Positions 6,284 to 13,545 of a stretch of 19,882 nt of DNA are shown piece after piece; positions within the stretch are counted from its first letter, which is position 1; the number at the start of each line of letters is the position of its first letter. Below the pieces are notes generated by a model. It saw only the letters and a list, made by a program, of their open reading frames with translations. It searched no databases and was not told where the DNA came from. Made by a program: the position numbers and the translations under genes. Origin of the DNA: CAZQRP01 sp964596125 (GTDB lineage Bacteria; Chloroflexota; Dehalococcoidia; GIF9; UBA5629); contig CAZQRP010000036.1 of the NCBI GenBank assembly GCA_964596125.1, positions 1 through 19,882 on the forward strand, in the 5' to 3' direction.

Positions 6284-7696
6284 TCACAGTAAAAATTTAT
6301 CTTTTACCCGTGCCAGGAGTTCAGGGCTACTTCTGACTGGCTGAGGAAAGTCATTAATCCACGAATAAGGTTTACATGCATCAATAAGCGCTGTCGATGT
6401 AGTGTTCTCACCGCGTGCTCTTTTCTCCGGATGTATTGATGGATCAAGAACAATAGAACGTAATCCTCTAACCACATCTATACCTATTTCAGGATTACAC
6501 CTGGTAGCCAGAGCCCACAGTACCTCCGACATATTGGATGGGTCTATATCGTCATCTACAACGATAATAAACCTGTAGGGTGCACCAGCTGATCTCGCAG
6601 CAAGGGCTGTTTCTTTAGCATGTCCTGCAAATTGTTGTTGTATGGATATCACCAGCATCCAGATTAGCCCTTCCTCCACTATCCACACTCCTTTTATCCC
6701 GGGGATTTTTTTATCCAGCGCATCCCATAATGCTGCCGTCGTTGGTATATTTCTCCCCGACCAGTAAATGGGCTCTACTCTAAATGGTGGACTTCCATGC
6801 AGAATGGGATTATCCCTGTGGTAGACAGATTTCACCCTGAAACTGGCAACCGGTGCCGCCGGACCAACGTAATAGCCACTGAATTCCCCAAATGGTCCTT
6901 CTAACAAGGTCTCTTTTTCAGGCGGCATCATTTCACCCTCGAGTGCAATCTCTGCCGTTGCCGGGATCGGCAATCCTGTAAGGTCTCCTGGGACGACTTT
7001 GATGGGACTTTGTTTCAGCCATCCGGCATAATCATACTCGGAAACACCCCACGGAACCCTTTCATTTACTATGATCTGTAGTAACGGGTCCTGACCGCAG
7101 GCAACGACTACCGGACAGGCTAATCCCTTATTCCAGTATTTTTTCCTGATTATATTACCGTGGTGGCTTTCTTCTATCCATATGGTCGCTGTAGTTTTGT
7201 CGTGGACCTGAACACGATATGTTGACACATTTACCCATCCATCATCGGGATCCCTGGTTATCACGATATCGCCAGTACCGATATATCTACCACCATCTGC
7301 CTCGTGCCATCTCGGCACAGGAAACCTAAAAAGATCAACGTCCTTTCCAGAAAGAATATTTTCTTGTACTGGTCCTGATGTGACTTTTTCTGGTGGCATA
7401 GGTTTAAAGCCGCCTTTGGTTTTCTCCCGCCATGCCTTTAGTAATTCCAGTGGCTTTTCTTCCTGAGGAAGCCCTAATAGAAGGGAGATCCGTTTATTTG
7501 AGGTGGCTATATTTGTGACCACTCGATATCCTGGAGGATAGTCTTTTATATTATCAAATAGCAATAAAGGTGTACCAGGTCTGGCCATTATCTCAGTAAC
7601 CGCCCCTATTTCTAAATCCCAGTCCGCACCCTCAATTATCTTCAGTTCTCCCAGTTCTTCTACCAGTTTTATATATTCTCTCAGGTCATTAAACAT
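6284..7696 (-). CDS. ubiD: UbiD-family prenylated-FMN decarboxylase
   Basis: Reversible decarboxylase (470 residues, normal length) of the UbiD/Fdc/AroY family, which uses prenylated FMN to add or remove CO2 on aromatic, heteroaromatic or alpha,beta-unsaturated acids. The cofactor and metal site is visible as WVNVSTYR (Asn156, Arg161, the same five-residue spacing as Asn168/Arg173 of fungal Fdc1), His179 in ESHHG, and Glu220 in WGVSEYDYAG as the likely third metal ligand. The catalytic acidic pair is Glu266 and Glu271 in EGPFGEFSGYY. The Glu-Arg-Glu set is therefore intact. Its ATG overlaps the hyuB stop by 8 bases, so it is made with the HyuAB proteins. No ubiX prenyltransferase is in the window, so the cofactor must come from elsewhere. 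Substrate unknown; pyrrole-, furan- or other heteroaromatic carboxylates fit the molybdenum hydroxylase neighbours. Confidence 0.92.
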   Translation of the reverse strand: MFNDLREYIKLVEELGELKIIEGADWDLEIGAVTEIMARPGTPLLLFDNIKDYPPGYRVVTNIATSNKRISLLLGLPQEEKPLELLKAWREKTKGGFKPMPPEKVTSGPVQENILSGKDVDLFRFPVPRWHEADGGRYIGTGDIVITRDPDDGWVNVSTYRVQVHDKTTATIWIEESHHGNIIRKKYWNKGLACPVVVACGQDPLLQIIVNERVPWGVSEYDYAGWLKQSPIKVVPGDLTGLPIPATAEIALEGEMMPPEKETLLEGPFGEFSGYYVGPAAPVASFRVKSVYHRDNPILHGSPPFRVEPIYWSGRNIPTTAALWDALDKKIPGIKGVWIVEEGLIWMLVISIQQQFAGHAKETALAARSAGAPYRFIIVVDDDIDPSNMSEVLWALATRCNPEIGIDVVRGLRSIVLDPSIHPEKRARGENTTSTALIDACKPYSWINDFPQPVRSSPELLARVKDKFLL

Positions 7697-9449
7697 TTTT
7701 TCCCGATTTACTCCTTAGCTTATTGGTCTCTTTCCAATTGACCTCTAGTGTGGTCGGATCAATTACCACACCATAATCGTTCCTGGCTTTTTCGATAGAC
7801 AAAATATCGTCGAGGACCTCCTCAACTATCTTTGCGACTGGCCTTAAGAAAGGATTGCCGAATCCACCCCCACCATATGGCACACTGACAATGATGTCGC
7901 CGTATTCGACAGGTAAAAAGGTATTTATTTTCTGTGGGATTTCTCTTCCATCAGGCTTAATTATTGATAAACAGGCTAGCCCTCCCGGTTTACCTCCAAG
8001 TATTCCGGGCGGTGCTGTTACCGGTATATTTCCACTGCCAATATAGGCAACAGTTGATCTGGGGCTCAGTATTTGCCTGGCATATTTTGATCCATAACCA
8101 CCCCTCCATTGCCCGGCACCCGCACTATCTTTCACCAGATGACCGCATGATATAACGCGGACAGGCGTGGTTACCTCTTCAATCTCGGGATCGGTAAAAC
8201 TTAAGGCACCGAGAGAGCCAGATCCTGTACAATCCCACCCATCTACTCCGTCTGTAGCCGCACCCCCACCCTTGCCGTTAAACTGTATTGAGGTAGTCAT
8301 GTTATTTTTACGAGGATCGAAATGCAGACTGAACGTCGACGATATCCTACACCAACCTGCGTATGTTAAATCAGGAACAACTTCAGCGAGGGCCTTCCAT
8401 ATACAGTTAAGTATAACTTCGATGAATACGGTAGTGCAGGGTACATTAGCGGCACCTGGCCTGGAATTAACTATAAGCCCCTCGGGGGCGATAACCTCAA
8501 TAGGTCTCCTTGTACCTTCCCTTATCCTGCTTATACCCAGCACTGCAGCGATACCTAAAAAGGAGGTTGAGAGCGTATTTGTCAAGGTACTGTTAATGCA
8601 CCCTTCCGATTGCGGGTCGCTGTTGCTCCAATCGAGGGTGATAGACTCGTCATTGACTGTCATCTTAAGCCTTGCAGTGAACATTCTGTCAGATATTCCA
8701 TCTCTGGCAATTATCTCTTCTGCATACCAGGTTCCATTTGGCATAGCCCTGATCTTGTCCCTGACTTCATTCTCAGAGTTAGCTATTAACTCGTCGGCAA
8801 CCCTATTCAAAAATTCGGTACCGTACTTGTCACATAAGGTAAGCAATGCTCTTTCCCCTATCCTACAGGCACCAACCTGGCAATGCATATCCCCTTCTAG
8901 TATTGAGGGTAAACGTGAGTTGGCCAGAATAATATCCCAGATCTGTTTTTGATATTCACCCCTCTCCCATAGTTTTACTATGGGCAATCTAAAACCCTCC
9001 ATCCAGGTATCAGTAGCCATAGGGTTGAAACCCATCGCCCCTGCTCCTCCTATCTCGACCTGATGTCCCTTGGTCACCGTCCAGAAAACCAGTTCACCTT
9101 TGCAAAATACCGGTTTGGCAAAGACCCAATCAGGACTGTGATTGTTCCCAGCTAACCATGGGTCTCCCAGAACGAAAATGTCCCCTTCATAAATCTTTCC
9201 TTCCCATTGATTCACTATCGCTCTCATGGCAGGAGGTATGGACGCTGCCAGAGCCGGCACATAGTCCTGTTGAGCTACAAGCCGGGTCCTTCCATCGTAA
9301 ATCGCAGTTAAAAAGTCATGTGCCGCAAAAAAGACTGCTGACCTTGCCGTTCTCAGCATTGTTCGTGCCATTTCACTGCAAATCGTGTCAAAACGGGTCG
9401 ATATCACAGAGAGCAAAATAGGATCCAGTTTCTTCACTTTTGACATCAT
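7689..9449 (-). CDS. hyuB: Hydantoinase B / 5-oxoprolinase-type beta subunit
   Basis: Member (586 residues) of the HyuB family, the partner of HyuA in ATP-dependent cleavage of hydantoins, 5-oxoproline and related lactams. It is also homologous to the alpha subunit of acetone carboxylase. Landmarks are GDPWLAGNNHSPDW (95-108), the family's usual NDPY-GGTH-PD metal-site region, KGHQVEIGG (127-135, usually HHADIGG), AGAGQWRGGYG, and the C-terminal PYGGGGFGNP. Length matches hydantoinase B rather than the roughly 770-residue AcxA, favouring lactam or hydantoin hydrolysis over ketone carboxylation. The ATG overlaps the hyuA stop by 4 bases (a second in-frame ATG follows at once). The Asn-Asn-His in place of Gly-Thr-His, and Gly-His-Gln in place of His-His-Ala near the metal region, suggest an unusual substrate. 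Confidence 0.9.
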   Translation of the reverse strand: MMSKVKKLDPILLSVISTRFDTICSEMARTMLRTARSAVFFAAHDFLTAIYDGRTRLVAQQDYVPALAASIPPAMRAIVNQWEGKIYEGDIFVLGDPWLAGNNHSPDWVFAKPVFCKGELVFWTVTKGHQVEIGGAGAMGFNPMATDTWMEGFRLPIVKLWERGEYQKQIWDIILANSRLPSILEGDMHCQVGACRIGERALLTLCDKYGTEFLNRVADELIANSENEVRDKIRAMPNGTWYAEEIIARDGISDRMFTARLKMTVNDESITLDWSNSDPQSEGCINSTLTNTLSTSFLGIAAVLGISRIREGTRRPIEVIAPEGLIVNSRPGAANVPCTTVFIEVILNCIWKALAEVVPDLTYAGWCRISSTFSLHFDPRKNNMTTSIQFNGKGGGAATDGVDGWDCTGSGSLGALSFTDPEIEEVTTPVRVISCGHLVKDSAGAGQWRGGYGSKYARQILSPRSTVAYIGSGNIPVTAPPGILGGKPGGLACLSIIKPDGREIPQKINTFLPVEYGDIIVSVPYGGGGFGNPFLRPVAKIVEEVLDDILSIEKARNDYGVVIDPTTLEVNWKETNKLRSKSGKNV

Positions 9450-11572
9450 CGAATCTCTTTTCTTATATCTTCCATAATTATTTCAGGCACTATACCTTTT
9501 GGATACAGGATATAATTACTGAACCGGTCACAGACGAGATCATAGTCAGGTGTCACAACAATAGTTGTACTAGGTTCTTCTATAATAACCGGACCGGAAA
9601 CCACATTTCCATAGCCCATCTTGAGACCGTTATATACAGGAGTGCTGATAAATTCTGTTTCAAAAAAAACTCTCCTTCGCCCTTTGAGTGCCTCAGAGAC
9701 ATCGGTCCCGGCCAATTTGGACTCTCTGAAGTCTGGCTTTTCGGTAATGCCTTCGGTTGTCAACCTTAAATTCACTAACTCGCAGACTGCATCAGGCATC
9801 GCATAACCGTAGAGAGCATCATGCCTGCTATTATAGCTGTCGATGAGCTTTACAATGTCATCCGTTATAAATGTACTACTCGAGCCAGACATGGGAAGAG
9901 GAACCTCGATCTCGCGGTGCTGTCCTTCATACCTCACGTCGGCACTGAAGGCGAGCTTCATACTGTGTTTGGGGATTCCTTCCCGTTCCAGAGTCGTAAT
10001 ACCCTCTACTGCCATCTGATGACATAGCTCATTAAGCCTGGCTATCTGCATTTCTTCTTTCAGCAATCGACGACCGTAATTTCGAACGAAATCATGTCTA
10101 AGGTTTGACATGAGCATGCCAGAAGCACATAAAACGGCGGACTCCCTGGGAATAATGATCAGGGGAATCTCTAGCTCTCTGGCAATACTGGTAGCATGAA
10201 TAGGTCCGGACCCACCGGCTACAACGAGGGCAAATTCTCTTGGATCATAGCCACGGGCAATGCTGACCAGCCTTACTCCGGCGGCCATTTTTGTATTAAC
10301 CAGTGAGTATATTCCATTAGCAACATCGAGTACAGGTATCTTCAGTCTATCTGCTATATCTTGCATCGCCGTTTCCGCTGCTTTAGCATCAAGCCTTATC
10401 TCCCCACCAAAGAAATAGTCCGGGTTGAGATATCCCAGAATAAGGTCTGCATCGGTGACTGTTGGCAATTTTCCTCCTTTGCCGTAGCAAGCTGGTCCAG
10501 GATCAGCACCTGCACTCTGCGGACCAACCTGTAGTAGACCCGAATCATCGATCCAGGCAATGCTTCCGCCGCCAGCACCGATGGTATGGACATCAACCAT
10601 TGGTACGGCTATATCATACCTGCCGACCTTACTCTCGGTGGTGATATCAAACTGGTTATCAGAGATCAAACATACATCAAAGCTCGTACCACCCATGTCA
10701 ACAGTTAAAATGTTTCGTAAATTATGGATATTTCCATAAAACATCCCGGCCACAGGACCCGCGGCAGGTCCTGAAAGCAGGGTGTTAACAGCAAACTTTG
10801 AGGTTAGATCAGCAGACATCACGCCTCCGTTAGACTGCATGATAAGAAGAGTCCCCTTGAAATTGGCTTCCTGGAGCCGATTGACCAGGCTAAGAAGATA
10901 TCTCTTTAGAACCGGGCCAACAAGGCAGTTTAAAGCAACGGTGCTCATTCTGCGATAGAGCCCTAACTTAGGTAAAATATCGCTGCTCTTAGAGACATAT
11001 ACCCCCGGGATTTCTTCTTCCACAATCTCACAAGCACGGTCTTCATGAGAATGATTTAAAAAGGAAAACATAAAACTGATACCAATGGCTTCTACCCCGT
11101 GTTCTTTCAAATAGCCGGTGCCTCTCCGAATGTCCTCTTCATTAAGGGGGACTATCTCTTCACCGTTACTATCTATCCTCCCCTCAACAACTTGAACCAG
11201 GTATGAGGGTATTAGGGGTGGAGCTTGTGGGTATTTTGGATTATAAAGTTCACTGGTTGGCCTTGTTCCTATTCCCAATCTCAGTAAATCCCTGAAGCCA
11301 TTCGTAGCTAAAGCTCCGGTCTTAGCACCGGATCCCATCAATACTGTATTGGTAGTAACTGTTGTGCCATGTACTATGATATCAACTCTAGAAACAAAAT
11401 CCTGCAGCGTTAGCTGTTTCGATTTTGCTATCCGCGTTAGACCGTTTATTAAACCTTCGGCTGGATCAGAAGGAGTCGATAACTCTTTAAATGTATCAAT
11501 CCCCCCTTCTCCATCGACTAATAAGAAATCTACAAACGTTCCTCCTACGTCTATACCTATTCTATAACCCAC
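9446..11572 (-). CDS. hyuA: Hydantoinase A / 5-oxoprolinase-type alpha subunit (ASKHA ATPase)
   Basis: The ATP-using subunit (708 residues) of the hydantoinase/oxoprolinase/acetone-carboxylase family, which phosphorylates the substrate (lactam oxygen or ketone enolate) before HyuB completes the reaction. ATPase motifs are IGIDVGGTFVDF (5-16, phosphate 1 loop), VHGTTVTTNTVL (67-78), LTVDMGGTSFDV (289-300, phosphate 2), GAGGGSIAW (332-340), the family signature SAGADPGPACYG (353-364), and VVAGGSGPIHA (450-460, adenosine loop). Length agrees with HyuA and AcxB. The start is GTG 11572 with only a weak GAGAG upstream. The 234-base leader before it holds a perfect dyad (11645-11666). Overlap with hyuB and then ubiD indicates one operon and probably a HyuAB complex. 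Confidence 0.92.
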   Translation of the reverse strand: MGYRIGIDVGGTFVDFLLVDGEGGIDTFKELSTPSDPAEGLINGLTRIAKSKQLTLQDFVSRVDIIVHGTTVTTNTVLMGSGAKTGALATNGFRDLLRLGIGTRPTSELYNPKYPQAPPLIPSYLVQVVEGRIDSNGEEIVPLNEEDIRRGTGYLKEHGVEAIGISFMFSFLNHSHEDRACEIVEEEIPGVYVSKSSDILPKLGLYRRMSTVALNCLVGPVLKRYLLSLVNRLQEANFKGTLLIMQSNGGVMSADLTSKFAVNTLLSGPAAGPVAGMFYGNIHNLRNILTVDMGGTSFDVCLISDNQFDITTESKVGRYDIAVPMVDVHTIGAGGGSIAWIDDSGLLQVGPQSAGADPGPACYGKGGKLPTVTDADLILGYLNPDYFFGGEIRLDAKAAETAMQDIADRLKIPVLDVANGIYSLVNTKMAAGVRLVSIARGYDPREFALVVAGGSGPIHATSIARELEIPLIIIPRESAVLCASGMLMSNLRHDFVRNYGRRLLKEEMQIARLNELCHQMAVEGITTLEREGIPKHSMKLAFSADVRYEGQHREIEVPLPMSGSSSTFITDDIVKLIDSYNSRHDALYGYAMPDAVCELVNLRLTTEGITEKPDFRESKLAGTDVSEALKGRRRVFFETEFISTPVYNGLKMGYGNVVSGPVIIEEPSTTIVVTPDYDLVCDRFSNYILYPKGIVPEIIMEDIRKEIR

Positions 11573-11644
11573 TTTTAATTCTCTCGCGATTTTTTTACAA
11601 ATATATTGTAAGCTATCTCCGGTTCAGAGCCGAAATACCTCATC

Positions 11645-11666
11645 GATTACAAATACCTGTGTAATC
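11645..11666. promoter_or_regulatory. Dyad in the leader upstream of hyuA
   Basis: GATTACA-AATACCTG-TGTAATC is a perfect inverted repeat with 7-base arms, about 70 bases upstream of the hyuA start. Nearby, CGGTTC at about 11623 and GAGCCG at about 11630 form a second, imperfect dyad. There is no T run, so an operator is more likely than a terminator. No regulator gene is present to match it with. Confidence 0.35.
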
Positions 11667-11806
11667 CGCAATTAGATTTACGGAACTGATGCCAGGGTTG
11701 AGGCTATACATAAGCTAAGAGCCAGTCTATCTGAAAACGTTCGACTGAAATAAGCTTGATCTGTATTTACCTGCAATGGAACTATTAATTGAATTGTCTT
11801 CTTTGC

Positions 11807-11986
11807 TTACTTATTCTCAGGAGCTCCACCATTACTGGCATCACCAGCCTTCTCATCTGTTGATGGGGCTGATAATGTGCTGGCTCCATCTGTACCTGCG
11901 GCGCCACATTGCGGACACGTTAAGAAAGGCATACCATAGTACACTTTCTCGACCATTTCTGCTTGGCCGCACTTCGGACATTTCAT
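11807..11986 (-). CDS. 59-residue zinc-ribbon protein
   Basis: A short gene with ATG at 11986 and TAA at 11807, preceded by the strong ribosome-binding site GAGGAGG about 5 bases before the ATG. The product starts MKCPKCGQAEMVEKVYYGM and continues FLTCPQCGAAGTDG, so two CPxCG knuckles spaced about 20 residues apart form a typical zinc ribbon in the first 30 residues. The tail is Ser/Ala/Gly/Pro/Glu-rich, acidic and probably disordered. It lies between the 2Fe-2S gene of set 2 and hyuA, on the same strand as both. A promoter-like sequence lies about 90 bases upstream. The function is unknown. Small zinc-binding subunits occur in acetone-carboxylase-type complexes, so a structural gamma-like partner of HyuAB is an attractive guess, not a demonstrated one. 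Confidence 0.8.
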   Translation of the reverse strand: MKCPKCGQAEMVEKVYYGMPFLTCPQCGAAGTDGASTLSAPSTDEKAGDASNGGAPENK

Positions 11987-12075
11987 ACCTGCCTCCTCAT
12001 ATCCATAGAAGTTAATACGATCGTTTCCCTCATATCGACTCTAATCTACCTTGCTATGACATCCAAACATGAAAG

Positions 12076-12103
12076 GTTATAAACTAAAAAAGATACTTGT
12101 TAA
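12076..12103 (-). promoter_or_regulatory. Candidate sigma-70 promoter for zinc-ribbon-hyuAB-ubiD
   Basis: On the minus strand, TTAACA (12103-12098; 5 of 6 bases match TTGACA) and TATAAC (12081-12076; 5 of 6 match TATAAT) are separated by 16 bases of A/T-rich DNA. Transcription would start near 12069, giving an 80-base leader before the zinc-ribbon ATG. It would allow the downstream part of the cluster to be expressed separately from set 2. Confidence 0.4.
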
Positions 12104-12138
12104 TTAACCGTAAAATAATCGAAAGTACTGAAGGAAAT

Positions 12139-12618
12139 TCAACTGGTTTTTTTTGATATTCTCTGTGCTGCTGCTTGAATAGATTCAACGATTTTGTCGT
12201 AGCCCGTACAACGGCACAAATTGCCCGATATCGCCTCCCTGATATCTTCTTCTTCAGGGTGCGGATTATTATCAAGTAAAGCCTTGGCTGACATTATCGT
12301 GCCAGGGGTACAGAAACCACACTGCAAACCATCATGATCTATAAATGCCTGTTGAATCGGATGAAGATTTTCTCCATCCGCCACACCTTCGATAGTGATG
12401 ATATCTTTGCCTTGTGCTTCCACTGCTAGCACCAAACAGGCAACAACAGGCTTATCATCCATTATAACAGTGCAAGCACCACAATTACCCAAATCGCAAC
12501 CCTGCTTGGTCCCGGTTAATCCCAGGTCATCCCTGAGAACATCCAGTAGAGTACGGTCAGGCCTTACTGCTATGTCATAAGATTCTTTATTGACGTTGAG
12601 TGTTATCATCTGTTTCAT
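12139..12618 (-). CDS. Molybdenum hydroxylase 2Fe-2S subunit, set 2
   Basis: Second small iron-sulfur subunit (159 residues). Cluster ligands are Cys41, Cys46, Cys49 and Cys61 (GCDLGNCGAC plus VACL) and Cys100, Cys103, Cys135 and Cys137 (CGFCTPG and CRCTGY), all present. The frame is open to an ATG at 12660, which would overlap the FAD subunit by 19 bases. The start chosen here is ATG 12618, because a textbook AAGGAGG lies about 8 bases upstream and the protein then begins at the usual place (MKQMITLNVN). It is the last gene of the large-FAD-2Fe-2S trio. All electron-transfer residues are conserved even though its large subunit is degenerate, which argues the complex is still assembled. Confidence 0.92.
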   Translation of the reverse strand: MKQMITLNVNKESYDIAVRPDRTLLDVLRDDLGLTGTKQGCDLGNCGACTVIMDDKPVVACLVLAVEAQGKDIITIEGVADGENLHPIQQAFIDHDGLQCGFCTPGTIMSAKALLDNNPHPEEEDIREAISGNLCRCTGYDKIVESIQAAAQRISKKTS

Positions 12619-12641
12619 AGAGATCGCCTCCTTAGAACCAT

Positions 12642-13508
12642 CTAGGTAACCTGTTTCCATGCTTCATTTATAGCTCGGCTGACCAAAACTCTGGTCATTG
12701 TTCTGCGATAGAAAGGACGCGAACGGGGCTTTACCTCCTCAGCCGCTATTTCGGCGGCTTGTTGCACCAGCTTATCATCTATCTCCTTACCTCGAAGCGC
12801 ATCTTCCGCCTGCTTCGCCCTGATAGCAGTGGGAGCTACAGAGCACAAACCTATTTTTATGTCATCGCATATCCGTTTAGCAGCATCGACGGTTAACAAA
12901 ACGGCAACACCGACTAACGTTTCGTCGACCTCACTTATCTTGGTACGCCACTGATAACATCCGGAACTTCTGCTTGGGCAAGGCGGTATCTGGATCTCTG
13001 TCAATACCTCCGCTTCGTGAAGAGCAGTCTGAAAAGGACCGATAAAGAATTCTTCGATAGGGACTACTCTTTCTCCATCAGGACCAGCTAGTTTCAGCTC
13101 GGCATCTAATACCAGAAGCGGGGGTAAGGTATCCTGTGACGGGCCTCCCTTGCAGATATTGCCACCGATTGTACCCATGTTACGGATTTGTGGAGTACCA
13201 ACTTTCTTACAGGCAGTAGCCAGCAGACTGTAGTTATCTTTGACAAGCGGTGAACTGGCTATAGATTCATGGGTCGTTAATGCCCCAATTCTTAAACCAT
13301 CACCATTGTAAAGTATATGATCCATACCAGGAATTTTCTTGATATTAATTATATATTCTGGTCTTATCTCCTTCTTCTTCATCGAAACCAGTAGATCGGT
13401 GCCACCGGCAATTATTTTTCCCCTTTCCTTATACCGGCTGAGCAGCGAGATAGCGTCATCCAGGGTAGCCGGTTCAAAGTGTTCGAAATCCCTGATCCTG
13501 TGTGTCAT
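12642..13508 (-). CDS. Molybdenum hydroxylase FAD subunit, set 2
   Basis: FAD-binding medium subunit (288 residues) of the CoxM family. FAD motifs are canonical: IIAGGTDLLV (32-41) and MGTIGGN (111-117) followed by GGPSQDTLPP. The C-terminal domain includes GLCSVAPTAIRAKQAE and the final PFYRRTMTRVLVSRAI segment. No [4Fe-4S] insertion is seen. ATG 13508 has AAGGAG about 8 bases upstream. The gene follows the large subunit after 37 bases and precedes the 2Fe-2S gene by 23 bases, so the trio is one transcription unit. Compared with the set 1 FAD subunit it keeps the more standard Thr in AGGTDL, so the two sets are distinct paralogues rather than a recent copy. Confidence 0.92.
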   Translation of the reverse strand: MTHRIRDFEHFEPATLDDAISLLSRYKERGKIIAGGTDLLVSMKKKEIRPEYIINIKKIPGMDHILYNGDGLRIGALTTHESIASSPLVKDNYSLLATACKKVGTPQIRNMGTIGGNICKGGPSQDTLPPLLVLDAELKLAGPDGERVVPIEEFFIGPFQTALHEAEVLTEIQIPPCPSRSSGCYQWRTKISEVDETLVGVAVLLTVDAAKRICDDIKIGLCSVAPTAIRAKQAEDALRGKEIDDKLVQQAAEIAAEEVKPRSRPFYRRTMTRVLVSRAINEAWKQVT

Positions 13509-13545
13509 TTCGTATGCTCCTTCTTGAGGACTCCCGCATTGATAT

